Of a DNA stretch of 64,000 bases, positions 36,366 to 50,489 are shown in pieces. The notes below the pieces were generated by a model. That model had not been told where the DNA came from, ran no database searches, and was given only the letters and a program-made list of their open reading frames with translations. How positions within the stretch are numbered: position 1 is the first letter of the stretch; every line of letters starts with the position of its first letter. The position numbers were made by a program, and so were the translations under genes. The DNA is from Nannobrachium achirus (Eukaryota > Chordata > Actinopteri > Myctophiformes > Myctophidae). The stretch lies in NCBI GenBank assembly GCA_963921795.1, contig OY997641.1, forward strand, positions 30,769,413 through 30,833,412, written 5' to 3'.

Positions 36366-36420
36366 AGACGATCTACAAGCTCACAACTCGTCGGAAAGCA
36401 ACGTGTTGTATATCTTGTAT
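36366..36420. repeat. palindromic module, degraded
   Basis: GATCTACAAGCTCACAACTC, then a decayed right arm ('acgtgttgtatatcttgtat'). It abuts the right target duplication of the preceding hAT-like element. Confidence 0.65.
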
Positions 36421-38942
<2,522 letters not shown>

Positions 38943-39202
38943 GAGACTACTCAATATGCTCAATACAGTAAGTGTACTTAATTAGTGTCTTTTGCAATGT
39001 AAAACACAAGACTGTTCCTACCTAAACTGTTATACTGTTATATAAGGCACTATGGCACCTATGGGTAAATGTTGACGAGTAATTAGCATACTGTATGAAA
39101 GGAAAGTCATTATGTTAAATAACATACTGTAGTCTATAGCATGACAAAGTCATTCCGAAATGTTTTTCAATTTTCTCTCATGTTGTCACTGCCAACCTCC
39201 AG

Positions 39203-39290
39203 GGGACAACCACATGGAGCCAACTAATGATGCGGAGCCTGCAGAGCGAGTTCAGGCAGACAACTCAGAGCAGCGACAACTCCTGATCAG
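39203..39290 (+). CDS. candidate orphan exon (unidentified)
   Basis: A pyrimidine-rich stretch ending 'ccaacctccag' (to 39202) precedes 88 bases that end CAG/gtgatc. One frame is open throughout and reads DNHMEPTNDAEPAERVQADN, then SEQRQLLI: acidic, hydrophilic, without low complexity. The exon would start and end inside codons (two bases at each side). The flanks are AT-rich non-coding. I do not recognise the family. Chance cannot be excluded from one exon. Confidence 0.35.
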
Positions 39291-40734
39291 GTGATCACTC
39301 ACATGCACACTTCATGTGATTGGGGCAGGCTTAAACCTCCATTCCTTTACCTGCTGCTCTGCTATGCTTAGCTCTATGAAAAATGTTTGTACTCCCATTA
39401 CACTAGCATCCAGCTGTGAGCTCTTTTTCTATATGATCCATGGGGTTATAGTGGTTATAATAGATAGGTTATATTCAATATAGATATTCTCAATAGACTA
39501 TTTATTTCAATCAAAGAGTTCTATGACTGAACTTCTTTTCACCAAAACAGTGATTACAAAGTGTCACCGGAAAAGCTTAACACAATGCTGAGGTTAATTC
39601 ACACTATCTCTTCCAGGAACATTTAGGGTGAGCTTGGATTCTGCACTCGGAAAACAGGAATTACATTATGGTCTGTATCTGTTACAATGGCAGCACATCA
39701 CCTGAATCTGCTACCGGGCAGATTGACTTGATCAAAACCCAACCATAAAGTAAAAGGATCCAGTATTGCTATTGGCTGCTGAAAGTGTTTGGCAGGCTTT
39801 ACAATGCAAGCTGATTACAATTAAATAGCATTATAATTAGATATCCATACATTATCATACAGATTGGTTAAAAAATACATTTTATTCATTCAATAATTCC
39901 CAGATTTGAGCTTTAATAATAATTTAAGGCCCATGAACATTATTGAAGAATCATAAAATCATACAATCCCCTGATTCACCCCCATGGGAGAAATGGTCTG
40001 CAAAGTGTAAACATTTTGTTCAACATATTTCCCACATTACCACTCTACGATTCTAGGATTTTAATATTTCCAAAAAGGAAAGAGGAAACATGCTTCAAAT
40101 CACTGATGTGGACCGCTACTGGATAGCCTCTCCATCATTCCTCCTTGAACAGAACTTTTGTGTTAATTTATTCTTTTCTTTACTCTAGGTATGATTGTTC
40201 CCATGTCATTTCCTCTTTACTTTGATAGGGATATGAGAACTGAGAGGAAGACAGACATACACCAGAGTCAACAATAGAGATTTTTTTAAAGAATCAGGGG
40301 GAATATAAAGTGAGAGAAAGAGGGTGAAGAATTGAGTTGTAGAGATAGATGGAGGAACAATAGTCCAGTGTGCTTTATTCCAGTCTTATCCTCGTACACC
40401 TGGCTCAACTTGGCTCAAACACTGTGGCAATTAATTACCTTCAGGCACATCAAGGACATCTGTGATGATTTATGGGGTCCATTTATGGAGATGCACGCCA
40501 CTGATAGGTCATGTTCAGGGTACAAAAGAAGAAAGGGGGCAAGGGGATCACACACGCACACACGCACACAAGCACACACACAAATGCTCTAAGACTTTCA
40601 AAACACAGCTGAGATGAAACAAACAATCTAAAAAACGATTGTTTCGTTTCATTTAATGTGCAAGGCACATCTGAAGTTTGTCTCGCTCAGAATCTGCTCA
40701 TAAAGTGCACTCTCTCACTTATTCTCTCTCAAAT
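39291..40734. other. no gene recognised
   Basis: Unique-looking AT-rich sequence without a supportable gene. Confidence 0.5.
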
Positions 40735-40770
40735 ACACACGCACACGCACGCGCACGCACACGCACACGC

Positions 40771-40834
<64 letters not shown>
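40735..40834. repeat. (CA)n/(CGCA)n microsatellite
   Basis: CGCACA units followed by about 28 CA units. Confidence 0.97.
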
Positions 40835-40835
<1 letters not shown>

Positions 40836-41174
40836 AGGCCAACATTGCGTGCTTGGTTGCTTGTGCCCACAGGCTTTTCTGTCCCTCTGTTGAGGAAACT
40901 GGCCTCTTTATTTATTCAGCTTTTTAATGTTCAGCGGGAGCACTTGATTGCATCCATTTTGTCTGCCTGAGGGAGTTTGTGTGCCAGCCATGGCATGGTG
41001 AAACAAAAACAAAAAAAAGAACCTGATTGGAAAAGGATGTAGTTGTCTACATCATGCCATCACTGATTTAGATGTTCAGACATGCAGTATGTTGCTCTTT
41101 TCCAAAATGTGATTAACCCACAGAGGAAATAGAAGTTTAGTGTTTCACGCAGAGACACTACGACTGGACAGAGC

Positions 41175-41285
41175 ACAGAACCCCTGCAAAAATAGCAGGT
41201 CTATGAACTCACAGCACGTCACAACACTTGTGATATTGTATCTTCTGCTATTTTTGGTGACGAGATTTGATGTAGTCGGGTCTAT
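41175..41285. repeat. family Y fragment with module
   Basis: The module at 41187-41256 has CAAAAATAGCAGGTCTATGA at the left and TCTGCTATTTTTGG at the right, followed by 'gagatttgatgtagtcggg', the family Y continuation. Confidence 0.7.
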
Positions 41286-41344
41286 CTTCCAGGGGGATAG
41301 ACACCTACTGTAGCTAGTAGACACCCAATCAATGAAGTATATAT

Positions 41345-41755
41345 ATTTAAGTGTTTAAGACTGCTATTGTTGGTCCAGAGCAGACAATGGCTGGTCCACA
41401 TTGTACACAGTTTCAACATAATGCTCTACGCAAGTCTATTCGACAAGCGGATACTATCATATCCTTTAAATCGCTTCTGAAAACATATGTTCAGAAAAGC
41501 ATTCCTGTAGAGCACCCGTCCATATATATAACCTCACTTTCTTTTCTTATAGCCTAATCCCCCTCTTTTCATGTAGCAGCTTTTAGCTGCTACATTTCTA
41601 AGTTGTTAATTTTCTATTTGCATCCTTTTAAACTGTGATTTGTTGCTTTTTACTTTTAATGTGTATTACTTTTAATGTGTATTGTTTCTGTGAAGCGCTT
41701 TAATTGTGACTTCTGTTTAGAAAGGTGCAATATATTATTATTATAATAACTTGTT
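41345..41755 (+). pseudogene. LINE 3' end (RT C-terminus plus 3' UTR)
   Basis: A short open frame ends in TIISFKSLLKTYVQKSI, the 'F-K-x-x-L-K-T-Y' end found in Rex1/L2/CR1-like ORF2 proteins. It is followed by a UTR with 'gtgaagcgctttaattgtgac' and 'agaaaggtgcaatatatta', then TTA microrepeats. That order (KTYL-like end, 'gcgcttt', 'aaaggtgc', short tandem tail) is typical of fish LINE 3' ends. All of the upstream ORF is missing. Confidence 0.75.
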
Positions 41756-42418
41756 ATTCCACCAGTCCCTTACTGGGCATGTCCAGAGTAAACAATGTGA
41801 CATACCATACACACCACCCTTCTTTTAATGTGAGATTCCTCCTCCAATTTGTTTTGGTGGTGTCCAGTGCCATCTATGCATTGTTTTCTGTTTGATAGGG
41901 AGCTTCCCAGCTATTTGGACAAATCACTTTGCATTTAAATTATGCCTCCAAAATTGATTCTGTGGGAGTACATTAGACAATTAGACCCAATATACAACTA
42001 ATCCCTACCTCATGCCACTGTTTCCAACAGTCTTGCCTCCTATTAGATTGCATTTATTATGCCACAGGGGAGCCTTGGAAGATTTACTTAAGTCCCAGTT
42101 CCCTGCTCTGTGCAAATTGACCCGCAGGCCTACTGATGAGATTGTCATATACTAGTTGTGGCATAACAATCTAAGCCAAAGACAAAGCCTCAATTACTGA
42201 AACCAGCCTGGTCTGCAAACCTTTCCTTCCTATTTGCTAGTCACACTCTAATTAGGTTTTACGTTAATAGCCCAATGATACCACCTGAAATCTTAAGATC
42301 AAATCCATTCCTCCCCAAGGGAGCCTGTAGTTTCATTACACCTAAATGACGTTGTCGGTGACCCCAGAGAAAATCCCGTATTACTTTAGTTGCGTGCAAG
42401 TGTCATGCACCAGAAATT
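41756..42418. other. no gene recognised
   Basis: No supportable gene. Confidence 0.5.
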
Positions 42419-42442
42419 GCAGTCTACAAGCTCACAACGCTG
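42419..42442. repeat. palindromic module, left arm only
   Basis: GCAGTCTACAAGCTCACAAC then GCTG. Confidence 0.6.
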
Positions 42443-42702
42443 TTTCATCCATAACCTACAAAGCTGTGTGCGAGAAAGAGAGGGGAGTGATTCAGGGCAG
42501 CCTGAAGGAGCACAAACAACTTTAACAAAGATAATGAGATTTACTGCTAACGGCAACGGCCAAAAAAAGCAGAGAAGCATACACATATTGGGTGACCAAG
42601 TCCAAAACAATAAACCACACACCACAATGCCCAAGAAAGTAATAAACTAATCTATTCCAGGTCCAACCAGGTCAAACAAAATTGCGATTCTAGTACAACT
42701 AC

Positions 42703-42752
42703 ACATTAGGCATTAGCAGACACACGTATCCAGGGCGACTTACAAGTAGAAC
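42703..42752 (-). repeat. L2/SINE 3' tail relic
   Basis: 'ggcattagcagacacacg' and 'atccagggcgacttacaa' are the reverse complement of the conserved fish L2/SINE tail, as also seen at 56730-56768. Confidence 0.65.
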
Positions 42753-43530
42753 ATCTGAGTAAACCGAGTAAGCATGAACTCAAGTCAACAAACAACATGG
42801 TGCACAGTCAAACAATTAGAGAGCAAATAGAACAACGCTGTGTTCAAAGAGGTCTCCCTAATCTTCCTAACTCCGTACAAGAGAAAGGGGGAATGGCACA
42901 AACGGCGTACTCCTCTAACACAAGCCTCCCCAAACTGCACACAAACCTACAGCATAGGGGAAGTTAGCAAAGCCATTCTTCATTTTCTGAAGAAGGGGGT
43001 TGAAGTTTTCCTGAAACATCCCTATAGTCTGGGGGTTACTAGGATGCCAAGGTACTTAATACCCTTTAGGGGAACATTTGAACTTCCACTGATTAGAAAG
43101 AGTGGCTGGTTAAAAGCCTGACGGAGGCAAGACCTCAGATTCAACCCAATTAATAATACAACCTGAGAGTAAGGTGAAGGCCTTATTACACCTTATTATA
43201 CTGTTCAGTGGTTTTGAACCTTTTAAGGAACCTTCATGTGAAATATCCAGGTTCCCTACCGGCACCCAAACCAATTAAAGTTTCTGATATATTTATACTT
43301 ATTGTTTATTATTGGCCTACTTGGGAGCAAAACAAATTCTATTGGAAGTAGAGTTGTATATAGCTTTAAAATGGGCCACGAATACCAATCATTGTAATAT
43401 TATTATTTCTTCTATTTACATTTATACACAGACCTGCTGAAACCATTTGTCCACAAGCTATAGAAGTTATTTTTTGCTGGTTCAACCTGTTTTTTTGCAC
43501 TTCCTCCATATTTTCCACGCACATCTACAT
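42753..43530. other. no gene recognised
   Basis: No supportable gene. The short open frame 42840-43121 may be a LINE relic, but I cannot align it to a motif. Confidence 0.4.
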
Positions 43531-43533
43531 CAT

Positions 43534-43867
43534 ATTTCAAATATAAAGTGCTTACAGATGGGCAACGGATGTTACAATATTGTACACCCCGCAGAAATAG
43601 GCCTACCCGTATATATTCTGTATTGTCAAATAAAAAACATTTTAATTAGATCTTGGATTTTTCTCAGATTTTTCTCCATATGCTTACAACGACCCTATCG
43701 GTTGGGAGGTGTATTGCACTCTGATTATAGCTCTATGAGAAAATGGCCACCGATTAGATTAGAAAGCTTGTCATTGAACAATTCCTTAATAGTATACGGG
43801 TACTTATGCAGGGCCGTACAATATTGTAACATCTGTGGCCCATCCGTAAGCACTTTATATTTGAGAT
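43534..43867. mobile_element. foldback with about 75-80-bp inverted arms
   Basis: Left 'tttcaaatataaagtgctta', 'cagatgggcaacggatg', 'ttacaatattgtac' pairs with right 'gtacaatattgtaa', 'catctgtggcccatccg', 'taagcactttatatttgaga'. The spacer is about 180 bp. MITE-like, no recognisable ORF. Confidence 0.8.
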
Positions 43868-43989
43868 CAGAAGGTTTATGTACATTTAAGGGCCAAAAAC
43901 CAGGTTAAACCTCATCCATGAGCATGTAGGCACTGCTAAGACACTGTCAAACTGTGTGGATAGCCTAATGTACGGGGCCCCCCTGGGGA

Positions 43990-44300
43990 CCAACTAGGTA
44001 GAATATTTTATGGGGGGGATGACATTTTTGGGGGAGGGTATGAAATCATTTTTATAGGGTATGACTTTTATTTGGGGGAGGTAGGAGGTCATGTTTTATG
44101 GTATGAAGTCTTATTTGCAGCTATGAAGTCCTATTTTGAGCGGGGTATGACTTTTTTTGAAGTAGGTCAAACATTTTTTTATGGTATGATATTGATATAT
44201 ATTTTTAGTAGGTCGAACATTTGTTATGGTATGATATATATTTTTAGTGGGTAAAACTTTTTTTTTAAGTTGGTCAAAACTTTTTGATGGCATCACTTTT
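43990..44300. repeat. degenerate tandem ('ggtatgactttt')
   Basis: Loose repeats of GTATGA plus T-rich stretches ('ggtcaaacattttt'), unit about 25-45 bp. Confidence 0.7.
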
Positions 44301-44436
44301 TTTAGAGCAGGTCAAAACTAGGCCCGCCCCCTCTTCTGATTGGTCAATAATTGATAGTTCCTATTTTCTCCCATAACTCATCAACGGTTTGTCGTTCAGA
44401 CTTGTGGGTAGTGTCATTTGACACCGGTGCATGCAC

Positions 44437-44509
44437 TGAAAATAGCCAGTCTACAAGCTCACAACTGAAGTGAAGTGTTGTGAGCTTGCAGATTGGCTGT
44501 TTTCGGTGT
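44437..44509. repeat. palindromic module, complete
   Basis: GAAAATAGCCAGTCTACAAG then 'ctcacaact', a loop of about 12 bases, and the complement ending 'ggctgttttcgg'. The outer 'gacaccg' and 'cggtgtc' extend the symmetry. Confidence 0.9.
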
Positions 44510-45400
44510 CCGACACGGCCCGCAACAACATACAAATCAAGCATGACAGTAGTAAGACCTGGCACACAAACAGCAGGAGCAACAGAAATGAACGGGAGAC
44601 TTGTGCAACAGCACACAAAAACATAGTAAAAAAGAAACATCACACTTGGGTCCCCGTTGTGTCTCTAACCCGCACATCGGACCAAAGTCTGGGTTATGTC
44701 TTGCAGAGATACACCAGTAAACTTACAAGCATAGCTAAGCCTCAAAACAGCCCTAATTATAGTTCCATGGATCTAGCCTATACTTACATCAGCAGAGCTG
44801 CCTGTAGCGACTCTCCCACATACACTTAGACTTAGAGGATGCCCACTGTGCCATAACTCAGAAAATAGCAACTTGGTTGGTTTCCTAGAAGATTTTTAGA
44901 GGGAACCTAGAGAGCTGGTAAAAGAAAAGAATTTGGGCGGGATACCGTGCCACAATATAGAATAGAATAGGTTTGGTAATTGGATCATAGCCCCACCAGA
45001 CACTAAACATTCTTGAAATACAGAGGGACAGCGAGTGTCATGCATGCATTACCTTGGTTTTAACACGCTCAAAAACATAAGCCAGCGGAGCAGGTGGACC
45101 AGTGGCCCAGGACCACAAGAATTTGCTTTAGATTTTGAGGTGGTCCCAAGAAAACATTTGAATAATTATATTTTAATGCTGCCTTCGTTGTAAGTTATTT
45201 CCATGTGAGAATGTGTATTATTGACAGATCACAGATCCAGTCTTGTCTCTTAGCCTACATTATAGAAAGATATACAAAATAATTTACGTATATTAATAGT
45301 AATTAAATCTAATAACGGCGTGGCTTCATGTGGATCTAAGACTTCATATTATGCTCCATGATGACCCTCTTAAAGACGGCTTGGTTCTGCAGATTTCACA
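44510..45400. other. no gene recognised
   Basis: No supportable gene. Confidence 0.5.
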
Positions 45401-45590
45401 GCAAGGGGAAGAGCAGGCTGTTCTTCCTGAGAAGACTGAGATAATTTAGTGTAAGCAATAGGATGCTACAGATGTTCTACCAGTCTGTCATGGCAAGTGT
45501 TCTTTTTTTTTTAATAACCTGCTGGGGTGGCAACAACAGAGCAGGTGACACCTTTAACCTAACTGTGGAAAAGAGAGAAGCGTGCCGCGT
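45401..45590 (+). pseudogene. LINE ORF2 fragment with stop
   Basis: The translation gives AKGKSRLFFLRRLR, a TAA stop, FSVSNRMLQMFYQSVMASV and, after an indel, TCWGGNNRAG. The 'SRLFFLRRLR..F ... FYQSV ... WGG' pattern is characteristic of the region downstream of RT in several fish non-LTR retrotransposons. Stop and frameshift mark it as dead. Confidence 0.75.
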
Positions 45591-45629
45591 AGATCTGCGC
45601 AGTGCTTAATTTGTCAATGAGGGGCGCCC

Positions 45630-45830
45630 GCTGGCCTACTGGTCCAGACGCATATCACATAGACATTACCACATAGGCATTGATGCCCGACGGCGTCGCC
45701 GGTTCGATTCCTGATCCGTACGACCTTTGCCGCAAGTCACTCCCCGTCTCTCCCCCCATTTCCTGTCGGTCTACTGTCCTATGCAATAAAGGCATGAATA
45801 AAATATAAATAATAAATAAATAATAAATCA
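45630..45830 (+). mobile_element. tRNA-derived SINE
   Basis: B-box-like GGTTCGATTC (45701-45710) with an upstream 'ggcctactggtccagacgc' head, then 'tttgccgcaagtcactcccc' and 'tttcctgtcggtctactgtc', 'aataaaggcatga', and an AT-rich tail. The head, CT-rich body and AATAAAGG tail follow a common teleost tRNA-SINE pattern. Confidence 0.7.
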
Positions 45831-45834
45831 AATA

Positions 45835-46074
45835 TTTAGGTCCAGGGAGTTATAAATGTTCGCTTAAAAAAATACATTATATTCAAAGATTTGCACACAT
45901 TTTCAAAAATAGCATCTACAAGCCCGCACCGCAGCACTCGGTGCCACGCTGTGAGCTTGTACATCTGCCATTTTTCAATAGCTAAAGTATAAAATAATTA
46001 AGGCCCCTCCAACTTGGGCCCTAGTAACACAGTCCCACTCCCCCCCCCCCCCCCCCCCCCCTTGTGATGCCCCT
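45835..46074 (+). mobile_element. hAT-like MITE family C, right part
   Basis: 'gttataaatgttcgcttaaa', the module (45903-45976), 'caatagctaaagtataaaat' and a poly-C run, then TTGTGATGCCCCTG, the family C right end. The left part is missing. Confidence 0.8.
45903..45976. repeat. palindromic module with family C loop
   Basis: Left 'aaaaatagcatctacaagcc', inner 'ccgcagcactcggtgcc', right 'gtgagcttgtacatctgcc'. The inner block is the counterpart of that at 16420-16490. Confidence 0.9.
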
Positions 46075-46708
46075 GGTGCAGACTAATGCAGAAGCTCTAA
46101 CAAGGTACGATGCTTCTAACGACAGTTCAAGAGTTGCAGTTCCTATCACAACACTTTATGTTTTTTTCAGGGTCAACAGAACCTGGACAACTTCTAAGAA
46201 ACGCACCTCAAGGCTATTAGCCGCCCAGACATGCTTCTACCCAACCTTCTCTGGATCAGGGCCCGCCTGAAAAGGCTGGCAATCACTGACTTGACAATTA
46301 ACTTACACAACAGGGTGTCTGGGAAACGCAACTCAGGTCTATTCACTTTTTAGTAGATTATCTGTTCATTCTCCATATAATATAGCCCTATGGCTTCCAC
46401 TATGGAGTACACAACTCCATTTAAATGAGAGGCAACTGACACTCTCTGACTTGTGCAGTTCTACTGTTTATAGCTGTGAAGAGCTAGCAAATAATGCACA
46501 AGCTTTTTTTTTTACCATGAAAAAATATTTATATGCTGTAAAAACACAATTGGGTGACCTGAAAAGAACTAAGGAAACCATTTTTTTATGAACGGACAAA
46601 GTTGAGAATTAATTGTGTCTGAAATCAATGAGCCATATCAGACCCCCAGCTACATTTCTAACATAATTACACCAATAGACTCTCAACTCACTATGCCTCA
46701 CTTGACTG

Positions 46709-47168
46709 CAGTGGTGTAAAGTAACTAAGCACATATACTCAAGTACTGTACAATTTTACTTGAGTATTTCCAATTCCAATACATTAACTTTTACTCCAAA
46801 TATTGTACTTTTACTCCACTCCAATTATTAGAAAACTTCAGTTACTAGTTACTTTGCAGATATAAATGATTATATTATAAAACATACTTTAATCAATTTT
46901 AGCCCTATTTTATACCTAGGCTATTTGAAAATAGCCGATCTACAAGCTCACTGTAACGCATCACATTGCGACGTGTTCTGAGCTTGTAGATCTGCTATTT
47001 TCAAACATTTTACTTTAGGTACTTTAATTATATTTTGATGCCAATACTTTTGTATTTTTACTCAAGTACATTTTGAATTCTAGACTTTTACTTGTAGCAG
47101 AATATTCCTACATCGCAGTATTGATACTTTTACTTGAGTAAAAAATATGAGTACTTTTTCCACCACTA
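46709..47168 (+). mobile_element. hAT-like MITE family A, complete copy 4
   Basis: CAGTGGTGTAAAG at the left and TTTTTCCACCACTA at the right (last base changed), flanked by the exact 8-bp repeat CTTGACTG (46701-46708 and 47169-47176). The module is at 46925-47005. Non-coding. Confidence 0.93.
46925..47005. repeat. palindromic module, complete
   Basis: TTGAAAATAGCCGATCTACA then 'agctcactgtaacgcatc', centre, and 'gcgacgtgttctgagcttg' with TAGATCTGCTATTTTCAAA. Confidence 0.92.
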
Positions 47169-47353
47169 CTTGACTGCAGTTTTCGATAGTGAAAAAAGCC
47201 TAATGATGAAACTATGACATTGTGCACTGCCCCCTCCCCAAGAGCATCGAAATGCTCCTTTTTAAAATATTGCTTCTATTGCCCTCCAATATTCTCTGAA
47301 TTCCCCCTGGGGGGTGGTACTGATTAGTAAGAAACACTAATCTAATGCAGTGG

Positions 47354-47745
47354 TTCCCAAACTGGGGGTCAGCAAATTATTTTGGAGAGTTCTCAGATGA
47401 TTAGATAAATATGCAACACTGTTTTCTCCCTCAGCAGTAAACAAACCAATATACAGAATACTAAAGTGTATACAGGGTAGGTCTATCTGCACATTTCTAA
47501 AGTTAGATTTAATTACTTTTTTACTTCCAAATTGGCCAACTTGTCAAATATTACATAAGAAAGAGGCAAACATTGTGAAAATAGTCAATCTTGTTGTGAG
47601 CTTGTAGCTATTTTCACAATATTCATCAAATATTTAGTCAAAATAAATGTAATGCCTTCAATGTAAGTGCTTGTCAGGGTGGGGGGTCCTCAGTTCAAAT
47701 ATTATTATTTTGGGGGGTCGTGGCCTGAAAAGCTTGAGAACCCTT
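47354..47745. mobile_element. probable hAT-like element
   Basis: Starts CAGTGGTTCCCAAACTGG and ends near 'cctgaaaagcttgagaaccc', with 'gggggtc' runs at both ends. No target duplication found, and the right end lacks a clean CTG. A shortened module lies at 47574-47618 (TGTGAAAATAGTCAATC, then 'ttgttgtgagc' and TTGTAGCTATTTTCACA). Confidence 0.6.
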
Positions 47746-48944
47746 GAACAACAACAATATTCTCTCTCACCAAAGGGGCAGATTTTATCGGTGGAGTGTC
47801 TGATTCATGTCCATTGACGTCAATTCAGAAGACAGGGTGTAGCAAGAGCTCACCTGACAGCATCAACATCAGTGGCCAGGAATCCTTTGTTTCCAAACTA
47901 TAGGCTACTGGCGTAGCGACCCCCCGCCGGGTCCCAATGCGAGGTTTTCACCACAGGCCCCCAACCAACCAACGTTTTTTTCCCCCCCGTGTTTCTACAG
48001 TTTACTTTTTAACTCAAGAACAACACTTTCCCTTTCCCAGCAGTTGTTGGCACAGTGGCCGACCGTCAAAACACTGAACACAAAAAAATACAGCACAGAA
48101 GCAGTCGGCACAGCGTCCATCATTATTACCTTGAATGGAAATTCCGTCCTCCACGTCCTCCTCCGAGTCACAGACTGATCAACACTAGTAGTAGCCTACT
48201 TGCTCTTAAAAAAATGGGCCCACCAAAGAAATCAGATATTAGTTTGAGAGCCACGCTGTAAACTACCGGTAAACAACCTGACGAGTGACGACCTATCACT
48301 CTCACAGCTGAGGAGAGATTCTTCATGCCTGGCACTAAAATGTAAACAGGAAACACATGACCGTCAAGCACCTGATCTGATTGGGCAATCATGTAGCAGG
48401 TGTCAAGAGGGGAAATAGAGTTTCCTCTCAATCCAGTGGGAATTTCAAAATAAAGGTTTTTTGTTGTTGTTGTTTTTTTTTTTTTTTCGGGAGCGGTGGC
48501 AGGTATCCTCCCCCTACGGGCCCTAATGCGACTGCATTCCCTGCATTCCTTATAGCTGGGCTACAATGGCATGGGACTGGAATTAGTCACTTTATCTCAA
48601 TAGACTTACAACCTTTAACTTTAAAAGCATTGCAGTAATGCAGTGCTGTCAGTTGGCAATTACTCTTTGTCCTTGTGACATTCCTAGTGTTCCATGTGTT
48701 TCCTATTGTGTGGGTATTTGTTAATGAAAACATCCTGCATGTTCACCACTCTGCCTGTGCCTGAATTCCTTCTCCACTGGAGTCCTACACCTCCATGACC
48801 ACACTGTGACATGCAATCTCACCCTTCTACTGTGATGAGTTGTGTAGGCTACACAATTTGTAAATCAATAACCTAACCTTCTCTCTGAGAAGCACCATTC
48901 AGCACCATGGACAGCTCCATGGACCAGAGCACGAAAGAGATATG
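47746..48944. other. no gene recognised
   Basis: No supportable gene. A T-rich run is at 48465-48487. Confidence 0.5.
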
Positions 48945-48963
48945 GTTTACTGTCAAGATTCCA

Positions 48964-49120
48964 GGATGACCTCCCACTTGGGTAATGTCGCCCCCTGGCG
49001 ATCATTCAGAGAAACTACTTCAGCTCCCGTACTACGCAGGTAGGAAGGGCCTGTCACTCAAACCGGAGTGACCCGCCTCCAGGCTATATAAGCCCCGGCA
49101 GGCGGAAGTAACATCCTCTT
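48964..49120 (+). repeat. DIRS left inverted terminal repeat (157 bp)
   Basis: From GGATGACCTCCCAC to AACATCCTCTT. Compared base by base with the reverse complement of 55435-55591, I see no difference. The outermost 19 bp (48945-48963) differ from the right outer end, as usual for DIRS1. Confidence 0.93.
49085..49091 (+). promoter_or_regulatory. TATA box in left ITR
   Basis: TATATAA in 'ggctatataagcc', about 30 bp before the end of the ITR. Because the ITR is inverted, the right ITR holds the mirror copy, which would drive transcription inwards from the right. Confidence 0.6.
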
Positions 49121-49320
49121 TTCACTCTCTGCGATATCACATTCAGATAAGTTGAAACTCAGCCTTTGTATTTTATTCTTCGCGCATTAGCCTAAAGCGG
49201 TGGCATTGGAGTCGCCCACCGGCGAGTGTAGAATTAAACCCGTACTTAAGAATACTTATTCTTGTCCCGTCCTAAACCGACGGTTTTCTTTTCTATAACA
49301 AAGAAGTTTACCGCTTGTTC

Positions 49321-49599
49321 AGGCTTCTGCCCGAACCAAGCGTGGCCTAGCTTTAGCCGTTAGCTTGTTAGCTCGTCAGCTTCCTTTGTTAACGTTAGCT
49401 ACACTGCTTCGCTATGAACCCTCTTGCTTTCTGCCGAGGGAATGTATGTTTGTTCTGCTGTTAGCTTGTTAAGGCCTCTGCCTGAACCAAGCGTGGCCTA
49501 GCATTAGCCGTTAGCTCGTTGCTCGACAGCTTCCTTGTTAACGTTAGCTACATATTTCGCTATGGTCCCTCTTGCCTTTCTGCCGAGGGAATGTATGTT
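49321..49599 (+). repeat. duplicated leader of the DIRS element
   Basis: Two copies of about 130 bp (49321-49450 and 49472-49599), both with 'gaaccaagcgtggcctagc', 'gttaacgttagctaca', an ATG in 'ttcgctatg' and 'tgccgagggaatgtatgtt'. They differ by single bases. The second has one extra C after 'cctcttgc', which changes the frame from its ATG (49562). Confidence 0.85.
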
Positions 49600-50489
49600 C
49601 AGCAGCGCGCCTTGGTCAAGATGGCGCCAAGCGACGTGAGACACCGCCTGCCGTGCAGCCGACCGCAGCTAGCTCCACTGTCACTGGAGCTGGCGGGTCT
49701 GGCGGAGTTACCGCGAGGAAGGTGACTAAGAAGTCTAACAATATCCCTCCGGTGACCATTTCTCCTACGGGCGCGGTGCCTAAAGAGTAGCGTTGTGATG
49801 TGACCGTCGGGGACGTCCCCTTCGACGTGAACTTTAGCAAAACAGTCCGATCCTTCAGGCGCGAATCGGACCTGAGCTCCAGTCAGAGCGAGGGTTCGTA
49901 CTCAGGATACTCTGAGGACGAGAAGGAGGAGGACATGGCGGAGGAGGATGGCTCTCGCCCTGTCTTTACAGTGAAAGGTAAGGCCCCTGCGGCGCCAGCA
50001 CTTCAACTGCCCCTCCACCCGCCAGTCAGGCGGGTGGAGCGGGTGGAGCGATGGCAGAGGACGTTGGTTTTCTGCAACGGAGATGTTGGATTCACTAAAG
50101 CGCTACAATCCTCATGGAAGTTACACAAGCACAATCTTTTCTGGGTTCTGTCAGACCCCAGTATAGAGTGGTGGGCACGACGTTTATTTTCTGTACCCCG
50201 CGTCGGGGAAATGAAAATGAGAATGTCGATGTATATGCCTCCTGTGTCCCAGATAGATCTGTTGAAAGAACAAAGTCTGTTTCTGTCCAACTCTATTGCA
50301 CTAGCACAGATGACTCCATCTTGCATGACTCCTGTAAAAGTGTTGAAGTCCTGTCAGGACTTTTTAATCAATCACGGGTTTTATCAGCAACCAGTTTTGT
50401 TAATGTCAAACATTTATATGGTTCCTCTTACACGCGAGGGGAATATCCCTCGCGTGAACAATGCAATGAATTTAACGATGAGTCACTAA
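49562..50489 (+). pseudogene. gag: DIRS gag N-terminal region, broken
   Basis: The position and the acidic, Ser/Glu-rich segment (RESDLSSSQSEGSYSG, then SEDEKEED) suit the N-terminal part of a DIRS gag, which packages the RNA in cytoplasmic particles. The frame from 49572 reads TPPAVQPTAASSTVTGAGG and then VTARKVTKKSNNIPPV, and is stopped by a TAG at 49788-49790. The same frame continues open to 50487-50489. The ATG at 49562 is out of frame because of one extra C relative to the first leader copy. From about 50190 the frame runs into the repeat array. No conserved gag motif can be named. The assignment rests on position and composition. Confidence 0.55.
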
